Source of the DNA: Mucilaginibacter sp. | Lineage (GTDB): Bacteria > Bacteroidota > Bacteroidia > Sphingobacteriales > Sphingobacteriaceae | Reading direction: 5' to 3' | Assembly (NCBI GenBank): GCA_025352225.1 | Contig: JANXTT010000028.1 | Span: forward strand, 1 to 64,000 | DNA: 64,000 nucleotides | Part shown: positions 45,193 to 53,932 of the stretch, one piece after another | How positions within the stretch are numbered: position 1 is the stretch's first letter | Layout: each line of letters starts with the position of its first letter | The notes under the pieces: generated by a model | Databases searched by the model: none | The model's input: the letters and a program-made list of their open reading frames with translations, nothing else | Told to the model about the DNA's origin: nothing | Translations under genes and position numbers: made by a program

Positions 45193-46150
45193 AGCTCGTT
45201 ATTAAATCCGCATATACCAATAGTGGCGGTACGGTTGCGCTATGGCTGGTTTCAGTTTCTTCATCCGGCCAAAACTGTTGTATCATTTCCACATTTCCGG
45301 CGGGATCAGGAACAAGTTTCAAACTCTGCATGAGTTTTACCCGGCTTTCGGTTATATATATCGTGAACTTTTCCGGTTGTAGATATTTGGTTAATAAAGC
45401 CCCGGCATTCTCACCGCCCCATTTGAAGCCTATTGTCTCTAAATTCTCCCATGATCTGGCGGCAGCTTTGTCCAGAAACCTGAAATTGCCGATCATTTCT
45501 TTCGGGCGCAGGTTTGCCCGGTAAGCTTCCGCCCATCGCTCGATGAGCCGGTTACGGTTTCCTATAAAGAGGGCTTTACCGCCATTATTATTACCGGTAT
45601 GCAAAAAGCCTTCTCTGGTCAGTTCTTCCAATAATCCGCCGATACTGCCTAATGCGATACCTGCTTCTTCGGCGATAGCGCGGTACGAACTATTCAATAA
45701 CTCGGGGAACCTTAAAACTACAAACAAAAATTTAAGGCCTGCGGTTTTCCATAGCTTCCCCTCGGTAGGTACACGAAAATCGGTCACCTGCTGGTCATTG
45801 ATATAAATAAACATATCTTGTGTGCTGATAAAGCAATTGCCGGCCGCTTCCAGATAATTAATCTCTCTTGTTTTTAGCTCCTTTTTCAGCGGCATGGGGA
45901 TATATTGGCTGATCAATAGGTTTGGGGTGCCATTTTGTTGTTTGGTCATTAATGAAACCGGAAAGCTATTGCCTCTTAATTCATTCTTTATTTCAATCTC
46001 AAATATGTCTGTCCTATTATTCAGCTTGATCTCAATTGAACCATCAGAGCCGTTATCGGGCCCGTGGTGCAAGCTAAGATTTTTGATTGTTGCCCCGGTC
46101 AGTTGAGCTAACTTTTCAGTGGCGATCTGTAAGGTTTCCTGCTCTTTCAT
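45137..46150 (-). CDS. AbiEi-like antitoxin and transcription repressor
   Basis: I place the start at the ATG for MKEQETLQIATEKL (46150). The longer ORF would run through the palindrome that carries the -7 box. The N-terminal 130 residues resemble a nuclease-like fold (DIFEIEIKNEL). At about residues 155-190 lies a winged helix (YRAIAEEAGIALGSIGGLLEELTREGFL). The C-terminal half belongs to the AbiEi family. Such antitoxins counter AbiEii and repress their own promoter by binding inverted repeats. Two such repeats lie directly upstream. It is coupled to the toxin gene by overlap. Confidence 0.78.
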   Translation of the reverse strand: MKEQETLQIATEKLAQLTGATIKNLSLHHGPDNGSDGSIEIKLNNRTDIFEIEIKNELRGNSFPVSLMTKQQNGTPNLLISQYIPMPLKKELKTREINYLEAAGNCFISTQDMFIYINDQQVTDFRVPTEGKLWKTAGLKFLFVVLRFPELLNSSYRAIAEEAGIALGSIGGLLEELTREGFLHTGNNNGGKALFIGNRNRLIERWAEAYRANLRPKEMIGNFRFLDKAAARSWENLETIGFKWGGENAGALLTKYLQPEKFTIYITESRVKLMQSLKLVPDPAGNVEMIQQFWPDEETETSHSATVPPLLVYADLITSFDSRNRETADRLKTQYLD

Positions 46151-46202
46151 GTTCATTATATTTGATTGTTCATGTTGCATGAACAATCAAATATAATGAA
46201 CA
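46150..46202 (-). promoter_or_regulatory. Perfect 25-bp-arm palindrome over the abiE promoter
   Basis: Two 25-bp arms (46150-46174 and 46178-46202) are exact inverted copies separated by TTG. Each arm carries two GTTCAT units. On the minus strand the upstream arm contains TATATTTG (46188-46195), an exact -7 TAnnTTTG box. Transcription would start inside the palindrome, so a bound repressor would block it. Confidence 0.8.
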
Positions 46203-46251
46203 ATAATCTAATTTCCTAATCATTTTAAGAAAATGTTCAAAATAATCAAGC

Positions 46252-46268
46252 GTTCATGATTCATGAAC
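46252..46268. promoter_or_regulatory. Second GTTCATGA palindrome upstream of the abiE pair
   Basis: GTTCATGA and TCATGAAC face each other around one central base. The same GTTCATG core is used in the larger palindrome 50 bp away. It is probably a second, upstream operator for the AbiEi-like repressor. Confidence 0.65.
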
Positions 46269-46378
46269 AGGTTGAATAAAAAGTTGATATAGACAGTAGT
46301 TCCACGGTTAAGGTTATTGAACTTATGTATGTATTTGTCAATCGCAGGCATATCAAACTATACTATGCCAAATCTGCT

Positions 46379-46410
46379 AAAAAAACCGATTGTAAAATCG
46401 GCTTTTTTTT
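46379..46410. terminator. Rho-independent terminator of the integrase gene
   Basis: CCGATT (46386-46391) pairs with AATCGG (46396-46401) around GTAA, with A runs before and T runs after, so it works in both directions. It follows the stop of the minus-strand integrase gene (46440) by about 30 bp. Confidence 0.8.
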
Positions 46411-46439
46411 AGAACGCATTTATCAATGAGGTAAATAAG

Positions 46440-47669
46440 TTATTTGGAAGCTAAACGGTTTTTTAGATTTTGCATATCCTCCTTTAATTTCCTCTCAACT
46501 ACCTTTGCATATATTTGCGTTGTAGTAATCTTCGTATGCCCTAACATTTTGCTCACTGTTTCAATAGGGACACCGTTTGAAAGCGTGATCGTAGTAGCGA
46601 AAGTATGTCTGGCTAAGTGAAAGGTTACATTTTTAGTAATGTTACATACTTCCGAAATCTCCTTTAAATAGCTATTCACTTTTTGATTGGACATTACCGG
46701 GAAAACTTTACCACCTGACAAGGACCGTATATTGGCTTTGTATTTATCCAATATTTTTAGTGCTTGCGGTAACAGGGGCACATTAACCGGGATCATTGTT
46801 TTTTCGCGGCAGGTTCTGATCCACTTTTCGCCATCGGTGCCGGCAACAATATGGCCGGGTGTTAAATTGATAACATCTACATAGGACAACCCGGTATAAC
46901 AGCAAAAAACAAACAAGTCCCTAACCATATCAAGGCGCTCAATGGCAAACACTTTCTTTTCCATATCAGCCAGTTCTGTTTCAGAGAGTTGTTCGCGGTT
47001 TACCTTTAGTATCTTCAATTTATAAGCCGCAAAAGGATCATTGTCGATCCATTGCAGGTTCATCGCCAGATTAACCATTTTTTTGAGCCGGATAATATGC
47101 TTCATCACGCCATTGTTGTTCATCTGCTTTTGGTGATCTTTTGGTTTATGGTTACGCAGGTAAACTTCAAAGTCTTTCACAAATTTAAAATTTAGTTCAT
47201 GCAGGTATATGTCAGATGATTTATAATGTTCCTCCAGGAACTTCACGATATAGCGCTGGGTGACATAATAATGTTTCAAGGTACTCCACTTCAAATCTGT
47301 GGTAGATGTTTCGTTATGGTACTTAATAAGGCTACTCATGGTATAAACATCATCCTTCTCGCCGAGGAAAAGACTTTTGATCGCTTTAGCACTGATCATT
47401 TTACCTTTTAACTGGAGGTCCTTGTAACAATTGCCTAAAGTAAGGCGCACATCATCAAGATACGCGTTCAATTCTTTTGCTTCATTTTTGGTGCCCTTTG
47501 CGGCACCTTTGCCGCAATCCCAGATATTAACGTCTACCATTAATTGTTTTAAAGCGATAAAGCATTTTTCCTTGTTGACAGTTACTGACGCGTAAATAGG
47601 CGCTTTGCCATCTTTTTCTTTATCATTTTTCATGGTAAAGTAGATGCGAAATGACTGTGATGTTCTCAT
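46440..47669 (-). CDS. int: Tyrosine integrase of the conjugative element
   Basis: This recombinase catalyses integration and excision. The N-terminal arm-binding domain (SQSFRIYFTMKNDKEKDGKAPIY) is followed by the SAM-like core-binding domain. In the catalytic domain I see the lysine in REKTMIPVNVPL, HLARHTFAT (His, Arg), LGHTKITTTQIYAKV (His, nucleophile Tyr). The first catalytic Arg is replaced: TGLSYVDV has Ser where TGLR is usual. The same substitution is known in IntDOT. It reads away from the tRNA-Met gene, 306 bp off, as expected for an integrase at the element's end. Confidence 0.93.
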   Translation of the reverse strand: MRTSQSFRIYFTMKNDKEKDGKAPIYASVTVNKEKCFIALKQLMVDVNIWDCGKGAAKGTKNEAKELNAYLDDVRLTLGNCYKDLQLKGKMISAKAIKSLFLGEKDDVYTMSSLIKYHNETSTTDLKWSTLKHYYVTQRYIVKFLEEHYKSSDIYLHELNFKFVKDFEVYLRNHKPKDHQKQMNNNGVMKHIIRLKKMVNLAMNLQWIDNDPFAAYKLKILKVNREQLSETELADMEKKVFAIERLDMVRDLFVFCCYTGLSYVDVINLTPGHIVAGTDGEKWIRTCREKTMIPVNVPLLPQALKILDKYKANIRSLSGGKVFPVMSNQKVNSYLKEISEVCNITKNVTFHLARHTFATTITLSNGVPIETVSKMLGHTKITTTQIYAKVVERKLKEDMQNLKNRLASK

Positions 47670-47726
47670 AAATAATTATTTTTAGTTGATTATCAATTAG
47701 TTACATCCTGTTTTTAGTTCTTTTCC

Positions 47727-47873
47727 AGGTGTTCAAAAAGGTGCTCAGTTTTTTGCAGCTTTTGAGCTGTTTTAGGCCGTTTTTAAGGTGTCTAACAGAT
47801 TAAAATACAGCGACTTACATCACTTTCGAACACCTAAGATAAAAACTAATCTCAGGTAGTCAGTTAGGTGTTC
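47727..47873. other. Cluster of AGGTGTTC-type repeats, putative attachment-site arm region
   Basis: The octamer AGGTGTTC or a close variant occurs at 47727, 47739 (AGGTGCTC), 47786 (AGGTGTCT), 47854 (AGGTAGTC) and 47866, and inverted at 47828-47835. The cluster lies between the integrase start and the tRNA. Arm-type integrase sites or excisionase sites normally have this arrangement. The function is inferred. Confidence 0.55.
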
Positions 47874-47916
47874 AGAAGTCTGGTTTTCTTTAAGGTTGTT
47901 GAGGGGAGAATAAATG

Positions 47917-47950
47917 AAAAAACCCTCTAAATCAGCGACTTAGAGGGTTT
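47917..47950 (-). terminator. Rho-independent terminator of the tRNA gene
   Basis: AAACCCTCTAA (47920-47930) pairs perfectly with TTAGAGGGTTT (47940-47950). On the minus strand the stem is followed by a T run. It lies 26 bp after the 3' end of tRNA-Met. Confidence 0.85.
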
Positions 47951-47975
47951 CGAGTGGGCTTTAAAACCCGTTTTG

Positions 47976-48049
47976 TGCGCCCACCTGGGCTCGAACCAGG
48001 GACCAAAAGATTATGAGTCTTCTACTCTAACCAACTGAGCTATAGGCGC
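47976..48049 (-). tRNA. tRNA-Met (anticodon CAT)
   Basis: The minus strand folds as a full tRNA of 74 nt: acceptor GCGCCTA/TGGGCGC with discriminator A, D-arm GCTCAGTTGGTTAGAG, anticodon loop CTCATAA and T-arm GGTTCGAGCCC. CCA is not encoded. The CAT anticodon allows elongator Met or the lysidine-modified Ile tRNA; the C1-paired acceptor argues against the initiator. Its 3' end faces the integrase, so it is the probable integration target. Confidence 0.93.
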
Positions 48050-48064
48050 AGAAATATAATTTTT

Positions 48065-48101
48065 ATTTCGGCTGCAATTTTAAGCAAATTACAGCCGAAA
48101 T
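48065..48101. other. Long hairpin upstream of the tRNA gene
   Basis: ATTTCGGCTG (48065-48074) pairs with CAGCCGAAAT (48092-48101); a further AATTT/AAATT pairing after one mismatch leaves a loop of five bases. It lies between the end of the YncE-like gene and the tRNA 5' end, both on the minus strand. No T run follows on the minus strand. It may separate the two transcripts or stabilise the mRNA end. Confidence 0.6.
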
Positions 48102-48175
48102 CCAAGAATGATTTTAATTTAATTGGTTGTTTGTATTACTTTTATTGATAAGTACGCTGCAAACCAACCCGATAT

Positions 48176-49198
48176 TTATTTGCCAACTTCTATAACGTGA
48201 AATGTGCCAGGTATTTGCCGTGGCCTTCCACCCCCTGCATTAGGCTCTGTTTTTGCAGCAGGTAAAAATAAATGATGCGTTGTTAAATCAATACCAATAG
48301 TTCTGGCGCTTGGTTCGGTTACTATATTTTCTACAAATTCGAATTTATCTGCACTCAATTCCCTAACAACGCTTATAGTACCTTCACCATTTGAAGCATA
48401 GGCTAGTTTTAATACGGGGTCAAACACTAATCCGTCGGTATTGCCAATAGGGAATGTACCAATTGTTTTACCGTTAGCTGCATCCATTACAACCATGGTT
48501 TTACTATCACCGCACCCAGTAAATAAGCGGTTTGTTTTACGGTCAATATCTAAACCCGATGGAGACGAACCGCCGTCTATTTTATATCTAGCTACCTCTT
48601 TATAGGTTTTGGCATTAATTACTATAATAGTACTAGTACCCTCACCATTAACAAATATTTTTCCTTTACCATCGGAAACTGCCGTTTCTGGTTTATCCCC
48701 TAATGGGACTGTAGCCACTACTTTTCCGGTAACTGGATCAACAAATGTAGCATCCTTACTGCGTCCATTACAGGTAATAATCTTTTTTGAGAAATCATCA
48801 TAAAAAATCGCATCCGGGTTTTGCCCTACTGGTATTTCGGCCAAAACCTTGAATGTTTTCAAATCAAATACAGAAACAGTATTGGCCCTGCCATTGCTGG
48901 TATAGCCTTTACCAAACTCAGTTGCTACTGCTACACCATGTACCCCTTGTGTATTTGTAATAACACCTACAGAATCACCGGTGGTGGTAGATAAAACATT
49001 TACCTGATTGCCATGTGATACATATACACGTTTTGCAGCCCCATCAACAAAAATGTAATCCCACCCGCCAGAGCTTCCAATTTTATGATCTTTCAATACC
49101 TTAAAACCTGTTTTCTTTTGCGACCATGCATGGAAGGGTATACTAATGGCTACACTAAAAACCAAAACTAATGCAGCAGTTTTTTTAATTGAGTTCAT
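48176..49198 (-). CDS. Exported YncE-like beta-propeller protein
   Basis: A signal peptide (AALVLVFSVAISIPFHAWS) is followed by repeats of about 40 residues with YVTN-type features: KRVYVSHGNQVNVLS, KGYTSNGRANTVSVFDLKTFKVL, KIFVNGEGTSTIIVINAKTYKEVA and others, about six or seven blades. The family forms periplasmic or secreted propellers, often of unknown ligand. It is the first clear chromosomal gene beyond the ICE. No partner gene is next to it; the desaturase gene is divergent. Confidence 0.85.
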   Translation of the reverse strand: MNSIKKTAALVLVFSVAISIPFHAWSQKKTGFKVLKDHKIGSSGGWDYIFVDGAAKRVYVSHGNQVNVLSTTTGDSVGVITNTQGVHGVAVATEFGKGYTSNGRANTVSVFDLKTFKVLAEIPVGQNPDAIFYDDFSKKIITCNGRSKDATFVDPVTGKVVATVPLGDKPETAVSDGKGKIFVNGEGTSTIIVINAKTYKEVARYKIDGGSSPSGLDIDRKTNRLFTGCGDSKTMVVMDAANGKTIGTFPIGNTDGLVFDPVLKLAYASNGEGTISVVRELSADKFEFVENIVTEPSARTIGIDLTTHHLFLPAAKTEPNAGGGRPRQIPGTFHVIEVGK

Positions 49199-49444
49199 AA
49201 TTTTTTAATTTTTATGCTATTTAATAAATAATTCTGTAGCAAAACTGAATATAATAATAATGATACAAAGCAGGATGCATTTTAAACCTGCAATCGTATC
49301 GCAAACAAATTTAATTACCATCAGTTATAACTAAAATTAGTGCAGCTTTTAATTTATGGTAATCAAAAGGTAATTTTCTAATTTCTTAAGCGTGTAATTT
49401 TAATCTCCATTGTAACTTGCACTATAATTATTGTAAACATTTGA

Positions 49445-50458
49445 ATGGCAACAGAAAAAAACTTTAATTGGTCGGATGATAGTGAACCTCATAAAAAACG
49501 AACTAAACTGATCATCAGGCAACACCCGGAGATCAGGGAGCTTATAGGCCGAAACCCCTATACTATGCTTGTTATCATATTATGTGTAGGCATACAAGTG
49601 GGCTTAGCTGTATGGTTGCAACATGCGTCGTGGATGGTTGTTTTAATGGTTTCGTATTTGATAGGTGCTTTCGCTAGCCATGCCTTGTTTATTTGTATAC
49701 ATGAGTGCGCACATAATCTGGTATTTAAAAATAAAACGCTAAATACTCTTGCAGGTATATTTGCAAACCTTCCCCAGGCATTTCCAAGTTCAGTATCGTT
49801 TCAAAAATATCACCTCAAACATCATTCGTATCAGGGTGTACCCGAGTTAGATGCTGATATGCCTTTTGGATGGGAAGCTAAACTGATCAATAACACCTGG
49901 TACGGCAAGGCTTTATGGTTGCTGTTTTTCCCAATATTTCAATTATTAAGGCCCTTTAGATTGAAGGAGATTGAATTACTTGATGCATGGACCATTGTTA
50001 ACTGGATGTTAGAGATCGCATTTATGGCGGCGGTGATCTATTTTTTTGGTGCCAAAGCGGCGCTCTATATGGTGTTCAGTTTTTTCTTCTCGGTAGGATT
50101 ACACCCGCTTGGTGCCCGCTGGATACAGGAACATTATTTAACGCATGGCGATCATCAGGAAACAAAAAGCTACTATGGCATTTTAAATTTTGTTAACCTA
50201 AATGTAGGCTACCATAATGAGCATCACGACTTTCCTTCGGTACCATGGAACAAGCTCCCTTTGATAAAGAAATTTGCCGATGAACACTACGAAACATTAG
50301 GTTATCATACCTCATATACCGGTTTATTGTTCCGCTTTTTATTTGACAGGGAACTCTCTCTCTTTTCGCGAACCCGAAGATCAAACAGAGGCGGTAAATC
50401 TAAAATAAATACAGAACAAGCTACAGAAACACTTACCTTAGTTTCAAAATCTGCTTAG
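49445..50458 (+). CDS. DES1-like sphingolipid/fatty acid desaturase
   Basis: A membrane di-iron desaturase. The three histidine boxes are HECAHN (about residue 87), HLKHH (about 122) and HNEHHDFP (about 258). The N-terminus FNWSDDSEPHKKRTKLIIRQ resembles the Lipid_DES start of eukaryotic dihydroceramide delta-4-desaturase, and the region YYGILNFVNLNVGYHNEHHD is also close to DES1. Four or more membrane helices are visible. Bacteroidetes of this group make sphingolipids, so a role in ceramide desaturation is plausible. The substrate cannot be read from the sequence; a plain acyl-lipid desaturase is the alternative. Confidence 0.85.
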   Translation: MATEKNFNWSDDSEPHKKRTKLIIRQHPEIRELIGRNPYTMLVIILCVGIQVGLAVWLQHASWMVVLMVSYLIGAFASHALFICIHECAHNLVFKNKTLNTLAGIFANLPQAFPSSVSFQKYHLKHHSYQGVPELDADMPFGWEAKLINNTWYGKALWLLFFPIFQLLRPFRLKEIELLDAWTIVNWMLEIAFMAAVIYFFGAKAALYMVFSFFFSVGLHPLGARWIQEHYLTHGDHQETKSYYGILNFVNLNVGYHNEHHDFPSVPWNKLPLIKKFADEHYETLGYHTSYTGLLFRFLFDRELSLFSRTRRSNRGGKSKINTEQATETLTLVSKSA

Positions 50459-50476
50459 TATATTATTTATTCGGCC

Positions 50477-51109
50477 ATGACAAACATTAAAAATATCATT
50501 TTTGATTACGGCAACGTAATTTTTAGTATTGATTTTTCACTCGCCCAAAATGCATGGGAACAATTAGGTGTAATGAATGCCGAATCCTTTTTTGGCCACG
50601 GGCAACAGGACAAATTGTTTGACGCGTTTGATAAGGGAGAGATCACCCCTGCGGAATTTAGAGACCAGATACGGTTGATAACCAATAACGACAAACTTAC
50701 CGACCAACAAATAGATACCGCCTGGAATAGTATGCTTATAGGCATCCCAAAAGGCATGCACGAGCTTTTGTTGCAGCTTAAATCAAAATACCGCACCTTT
50801 CTGCTCAGTAATATCAATGCTATCCACTATGAGTATATTATGGGATACTTAAAGCGCGAATTTGATTTTGAAGGCAACACGCATCTCTTTGAGAAAGTAT
50901 ACTATTCGCACTTTGTGGGTAAGCGTAAACCTAATGCCAATATTTTTGAGCAGGTTTTACACGAGAACAATTTAACCCCTGCCGAAACTCTTTTTATTGA
51001 CGATAGCCCGCAACATATAGCCACTGCCGTTAAACTAGGCATCCAAACTTATTTAATGAAAGCACCCGACACTTTACAGGCTTTTATTGAAAAGGAAAAA
51101 CTGCTTTAA
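50477..51109 (+). CDS. HAD family hydrolase (YihX-like phosphatase)
   Basis: Motif I is IIFDYGNVIFSID, with the nucleophile Asp and the usual GNV form of YihX-type HAD-IA enzymes. Motif II is FLLSN at about residue 112, motif III GKRKPNANIF with the Lys, and motif IV LFIDDSPQHI at about 175. A helical cap lies between motifs I and II. It would hydrolyse a small phosphate ester. It begins 18 bp after the desaturase stop and is probably cotranscribed. Confidence 0.88.
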   Translation: MTNIKNIIFDYGNVIFSIDFSLAQNAWEQLGVMNAESFFGHGQQDKLFDAFDKGEITPAEFRDQIRLITNNDKLTDQQIDTAWNSMLIGIPKGMHELLLQLKSKYRTFLLSNINAIHYEYIMGYLKREFDFEGNTHLFEKVYYSHFVGKRKPNANIFEQVLHENNLTPAETLFIDDSPQHIATAVKLGIQTYLMKAPDTLQAFIEKEKLL

Positions 51110-51151
51110 TATTGATGTAATAACCGCTTTATGGGCGGGAATTAATTTGGT

Positions 51152-52039
51152 TTAAAACTTCTTTTTTATTTTGACTAAAATATTTTTCACCTTTTTAATA
51201 TACCTGTTCAATTCGCCAATAGGTTTGGCATTGCGCCATTCGGTTAATTTAAGGTACTGGTAAAATAACGCTTTATATTTGGGGTTATAGTTATAAGAGC
51301 TATAAAACGGTTTACGCGATATAAAATGAACCAGGTATGGATTTTCCAGATCGCCGGATGCAAAGTAATTCCAACGGGTATCCAACTCGAGCCATTGGTT
51401 GGCTAACACCACGTTAAAACCATATTGATCCGGATAGTTAGCAAATTTGATATTATCGTTTATACAGTCAATAATTTTGGTAGCCAGGTTTTGTTCGGCC
51501 CATTTTTGGGTGTTGATCAGCAATAACCCGGTATTAAAATATTTGGTATCGGGTGCAAAACCAAGTTCCTTATAATTCATTATACCGCCCCACGAGTTAT
51601 CAAAGGTAAGTAAGCGTGGGTCTTGCACTGCGCCAATTACATTTTCGCCCAGTTCCATGTTGTACAATTTGCTAATCTCTTCAAGCACAATCATATCCAC
51701 ATCTAAAAACAGCGCCTTCTTAGTTTCTGCCGGCACTATATACTGGATAAATAAGCGCAGGTAAATAGTAACCGGATACGAGGTACGGTCGAGCGGTAAT
51801 TTAACACCTGCCGGAATGGTATCTTCCATTTTTATCCACTTGATCGTGAACATCGCAGGGTCCACAGAACTATGTATTTTTTTCTGACTGCTTTTTTTAA
51901 CACCATCAGCTATAACATATACTTCTATTTTTTCGCCGGTTTTATGGTTAGTTTCTATTGATTTTAGCAGCGCGGCCAAATGAATAACATAATGTTCATC
52001 GGTAACAATTACTATTGGGATGGCTGTTGATGATTTCAT
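51152..52039 (-). CDS. Glycosyltransferase family 8 protein
   Basis: The N-terminal AIPIVIVTDEHYVIHLAALLKSI and the metal-binding DxD in ALFLDVDMIVLEEI (about residue 108) are GT8 signatures. FNTGLLLINTQKW at about 168 and DQYGFNVVLANQWLELDTRWN later complete the family pattern. Such enzymes transfer glucose or galactose to lipopolysaccharide or glycans. No LPS gene cluster surrounds it. It is 295 residues and convergent with the HAD gene. Confidence 0.9.
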   Translation of the reverse strand: MKSSTAIPIVIVTDEHYVIHLAALLKSIETNHKTGEKIEVYVIADGVKKSSQKKIHSSVDPAMFTIKWIKMEDTIPAGVKLPLDRTSYPVTIYLRLFIQYIVPAETKKALFLDVDMIVLEEISKLYNMELGENVIGAVQDPRLLTFDNSWGGIMNYKELGFAPDTKYFNTGLLLINTQKWAEQNLATKIIDCINDNIKFANYPDQYGFNVVLANQWLELDTRWNYFASGDLENPYLVHFISRKPFYSSYNYNPKYKALFYQYLKLTEWRNAKPIGELNRYIKKVKNILVKIKKKF

Positions 52040-52528
52040 ATTTAGATATTTTCCCCGGGTTTTTTGACCTAATTTCGTTTTTTATAATATTCACTAAAAA
52101 TGATAATTAAAAATCAGAGGTAAAAATTTAGTTTGTATCAAGTCGCTGGTATCAGGTATGTTTAAAAGTACCCACCTTTTTCAGGACATGACAAACCGAT
52201 CCGCTACTCAAAAACGGACATGGTATTTTACTTATGTGTTTATTGAGTTATTAGGATTTGCAAAGGGTATAGAGCACCCTTACTCCTTCGCTGTTAAACG
52301 AACATCTGCGCTATCAGGAGATAAACATATTGTTGTTATACCCATTTTTACCCATGTTTGTATTTAATGATGAGAGAACAAACTTTTTTTTCAAAAAAAA
52401 CGTAAACTAATATGGCATTAAAAATGCAATAGCGGTCAATTAGTTATAAGTTTAGTATAAACTTTATAACTTTACAAAACCCTACAATTAACATGATTTT
52501 AATATTGCTTAAGATATCGGTTTAAACC
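52040..52528. other. Intergenic region with an inverted repeat before the OMP pair
   Basis: About 490 bp without a credible gene; the 69-codon ORF at 52158 has no family features. At 52443-52470, GTTATAAGTTTA faces TAAACTTTATAAC with one bulged base around GTA. It lies some 60-85 bp before the outer-membrane protein gene and may be an operator. Confidence 0.4.
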
Positions 52529-53770
52529 ATGCGAAAATACTTATTAACCGTAATTATACTTTTTAACTTTACGGTAGTTTTAGCCCAAATCGATAAGACC
52601 CTGATACCGGTAACCTTAAATGACAAACTTGATACTGTCAAGAAAGCAGCTCTTGATACTGCCAATCAACTTGATGTTATTGACGTAATATCAAGAATCA
52701 TCCATAATAAACCGCAGGCTGCCGCGCCAGTCAAAAAATTAACATTCTCCTTGTTACCGTCAGCGGGGTATTCGCTTTCTACCGGTTTTGCAGTTAATTT
52801 AAGTAGTAATGTTTTATTCTACACCGGCAAAGACAGAACTAAGGTTAATGCCTCGTTAATTAATGCAAGTGGCTTTATTGATACCTATAACCAACGTTCG
52901 TTTCTGGTGCAAACGGATATATGGTCAGACAATAATAATTTCGACTTCACCAGTGATTTCCGCTGGCTCAAATATCCGGGCAGTACATATGGGTTAGGCG
53001 GTTTAACTTCGCCCGAAAAGGAAAACCCGATAAATTACAACTACGTAAAATTTTATGCCACCTTAGTACGTAAGGTAATTCCGGATTATTATATTGGTTT
53101 CGGGTACAACCTTGACTACCATACCAATATTATTGAGATGGGTAATATGGATAACACTATTAGCGATTTTACCCTTTATGGCAAGCCTTATACCACAACA
53201 TCATCTGGGTATAATATTGATTTATTATACGACAAGCGAGTTAACCCTATTAATCCGGTGGGTGGTGGTGCCTATGCTAATATAGTTTTCAGGCAAAATC
53301 TGGACTTTTTAGGAAGTGATAGCAACTGGCAATCATTAATTATTGATTTGCGTAAATACGTAAAAACCTCGGCGCGGAACAATAATGTTTTGGCATTTTG
53401 GACGTACCTGTGGTTCACTTATAATGGCAATACGCCCTACCTTGATTTGCCTAGTACCGGTTGGGACCCCTATGGCAGTAGTGGACGCGGCTATGCCGAG
53501 GGCAGGTTTAGAGGCAAACAAATGCTATATGTCGAAGCCGAATACCGTTTTGGCATCACCCATAATGGTTTATTAGGTGGCGTATTATTTGCTAACGGGC
53601 AAACGTACCCCGAATATCCGGGCGGCAACTTCAAAAAGTTTATCCCGGCAGCAGGCACCGGCCTGCGGCTTAAACTTAATAAGCACTCCAATAGCAATAT
53701 CTGCATTGACTATGGATTTGGCATTGATGGCTCACATGGTTTTTTTGTAAACCTGGGCGAAGGATTTTAG
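52529..53770 (+). CDS. Outer-membrane beta-barrel protein (Omp85/BamA-like), copy 1
   Basis: A signal peptide (YLLTVIILFNFTVVLAQ) precedes about 390 residues of alternating strands. The segment GRGYAEGRFRGKQMLYVEAEYRFG near residue 325 resembles the conserved RG(F/Y) loop and following strand of Omp85 barrels. The end GFFVNLGEGF is an aromatic barrel terminus. POTRA domains are missing, so it is a barrel-only protein, perhaps of the surface antigen D15 type. It is followed by a clear paralogue 162 bp later. The cargo is unknown. Confidence 0.8.
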   Translation: MRKYLLTVIILFNFTVVLAQIDKTLIPVTLNDKLDTVKKAALDTANQLDVIDVISRIIHNKPQAAAPVKKLTFSLLPSAGYSLSTGFAVNLSSNVLFYTGKDRTKVNASLINASGFIDTYNQRSFLVQTDIWSDNNNFDFTSDFRWLKYPGSTYGLGGLTSPEKENPINYNYVKFYATLVRKVIPDYYIGFGYNLDYHTNIIEMGNMDNTISDFTLYGKPYTTTSSGYNIDLLYDKRVNPINPVGGGAYANIVFRQNLDFLGSDSNWQSLIIDLRKYVKTSARNNNVLAFWTYLWFTYNGNTPYLDLPSTGWDPYGSSGRGYAEGRFRGKQMLYVEAEYRFGITHNGLLGGVLFANGQTYPEYPGGNFKKFIPAAGTGLRLKLNKHSNSNICIDYGFGIDGSHGFFVNLGEGF

Positions 53771-53932
53771 AGGATTTTTTGTTCTAATCTCTAGCAAGAA
53801 TAACATCATCTATTTTTATTAATCCCACATCTATTGATTATTTTTTATATAAACTCGGCATCTACATTAAATAAATTACGTAAATATTATAATTGACTGG
53901 CTTTATTAAACAATCAATTTACGACAAAGCCA

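Noticed and set aside
42385-46440. Second integrative element boundary inside the defence island
   Set aside because: I looked for repeats of the tRNA 3' end and for a second integrase or transposase; none is visible, so the island is treated as cargo of one element.
47727-47873. CRISPR array
   Set aside because: The octamers are too short, irregularly spaced and partly inverted; no cas gene is present. No CRISPR array was seen anywhere in the window.
48065-48101. Classical terminator for the YncE-like gene
   Set aside because: The hairpin is good, but no T run follows on the transcribed strand, so it is listed only as a hairpin.
52158-52367. 69-residue ORF on the plus strand
   Set aside because: No family features, no neighbours to couple to, in an AT-rich intergenic region with stop-poor stretches by chance.
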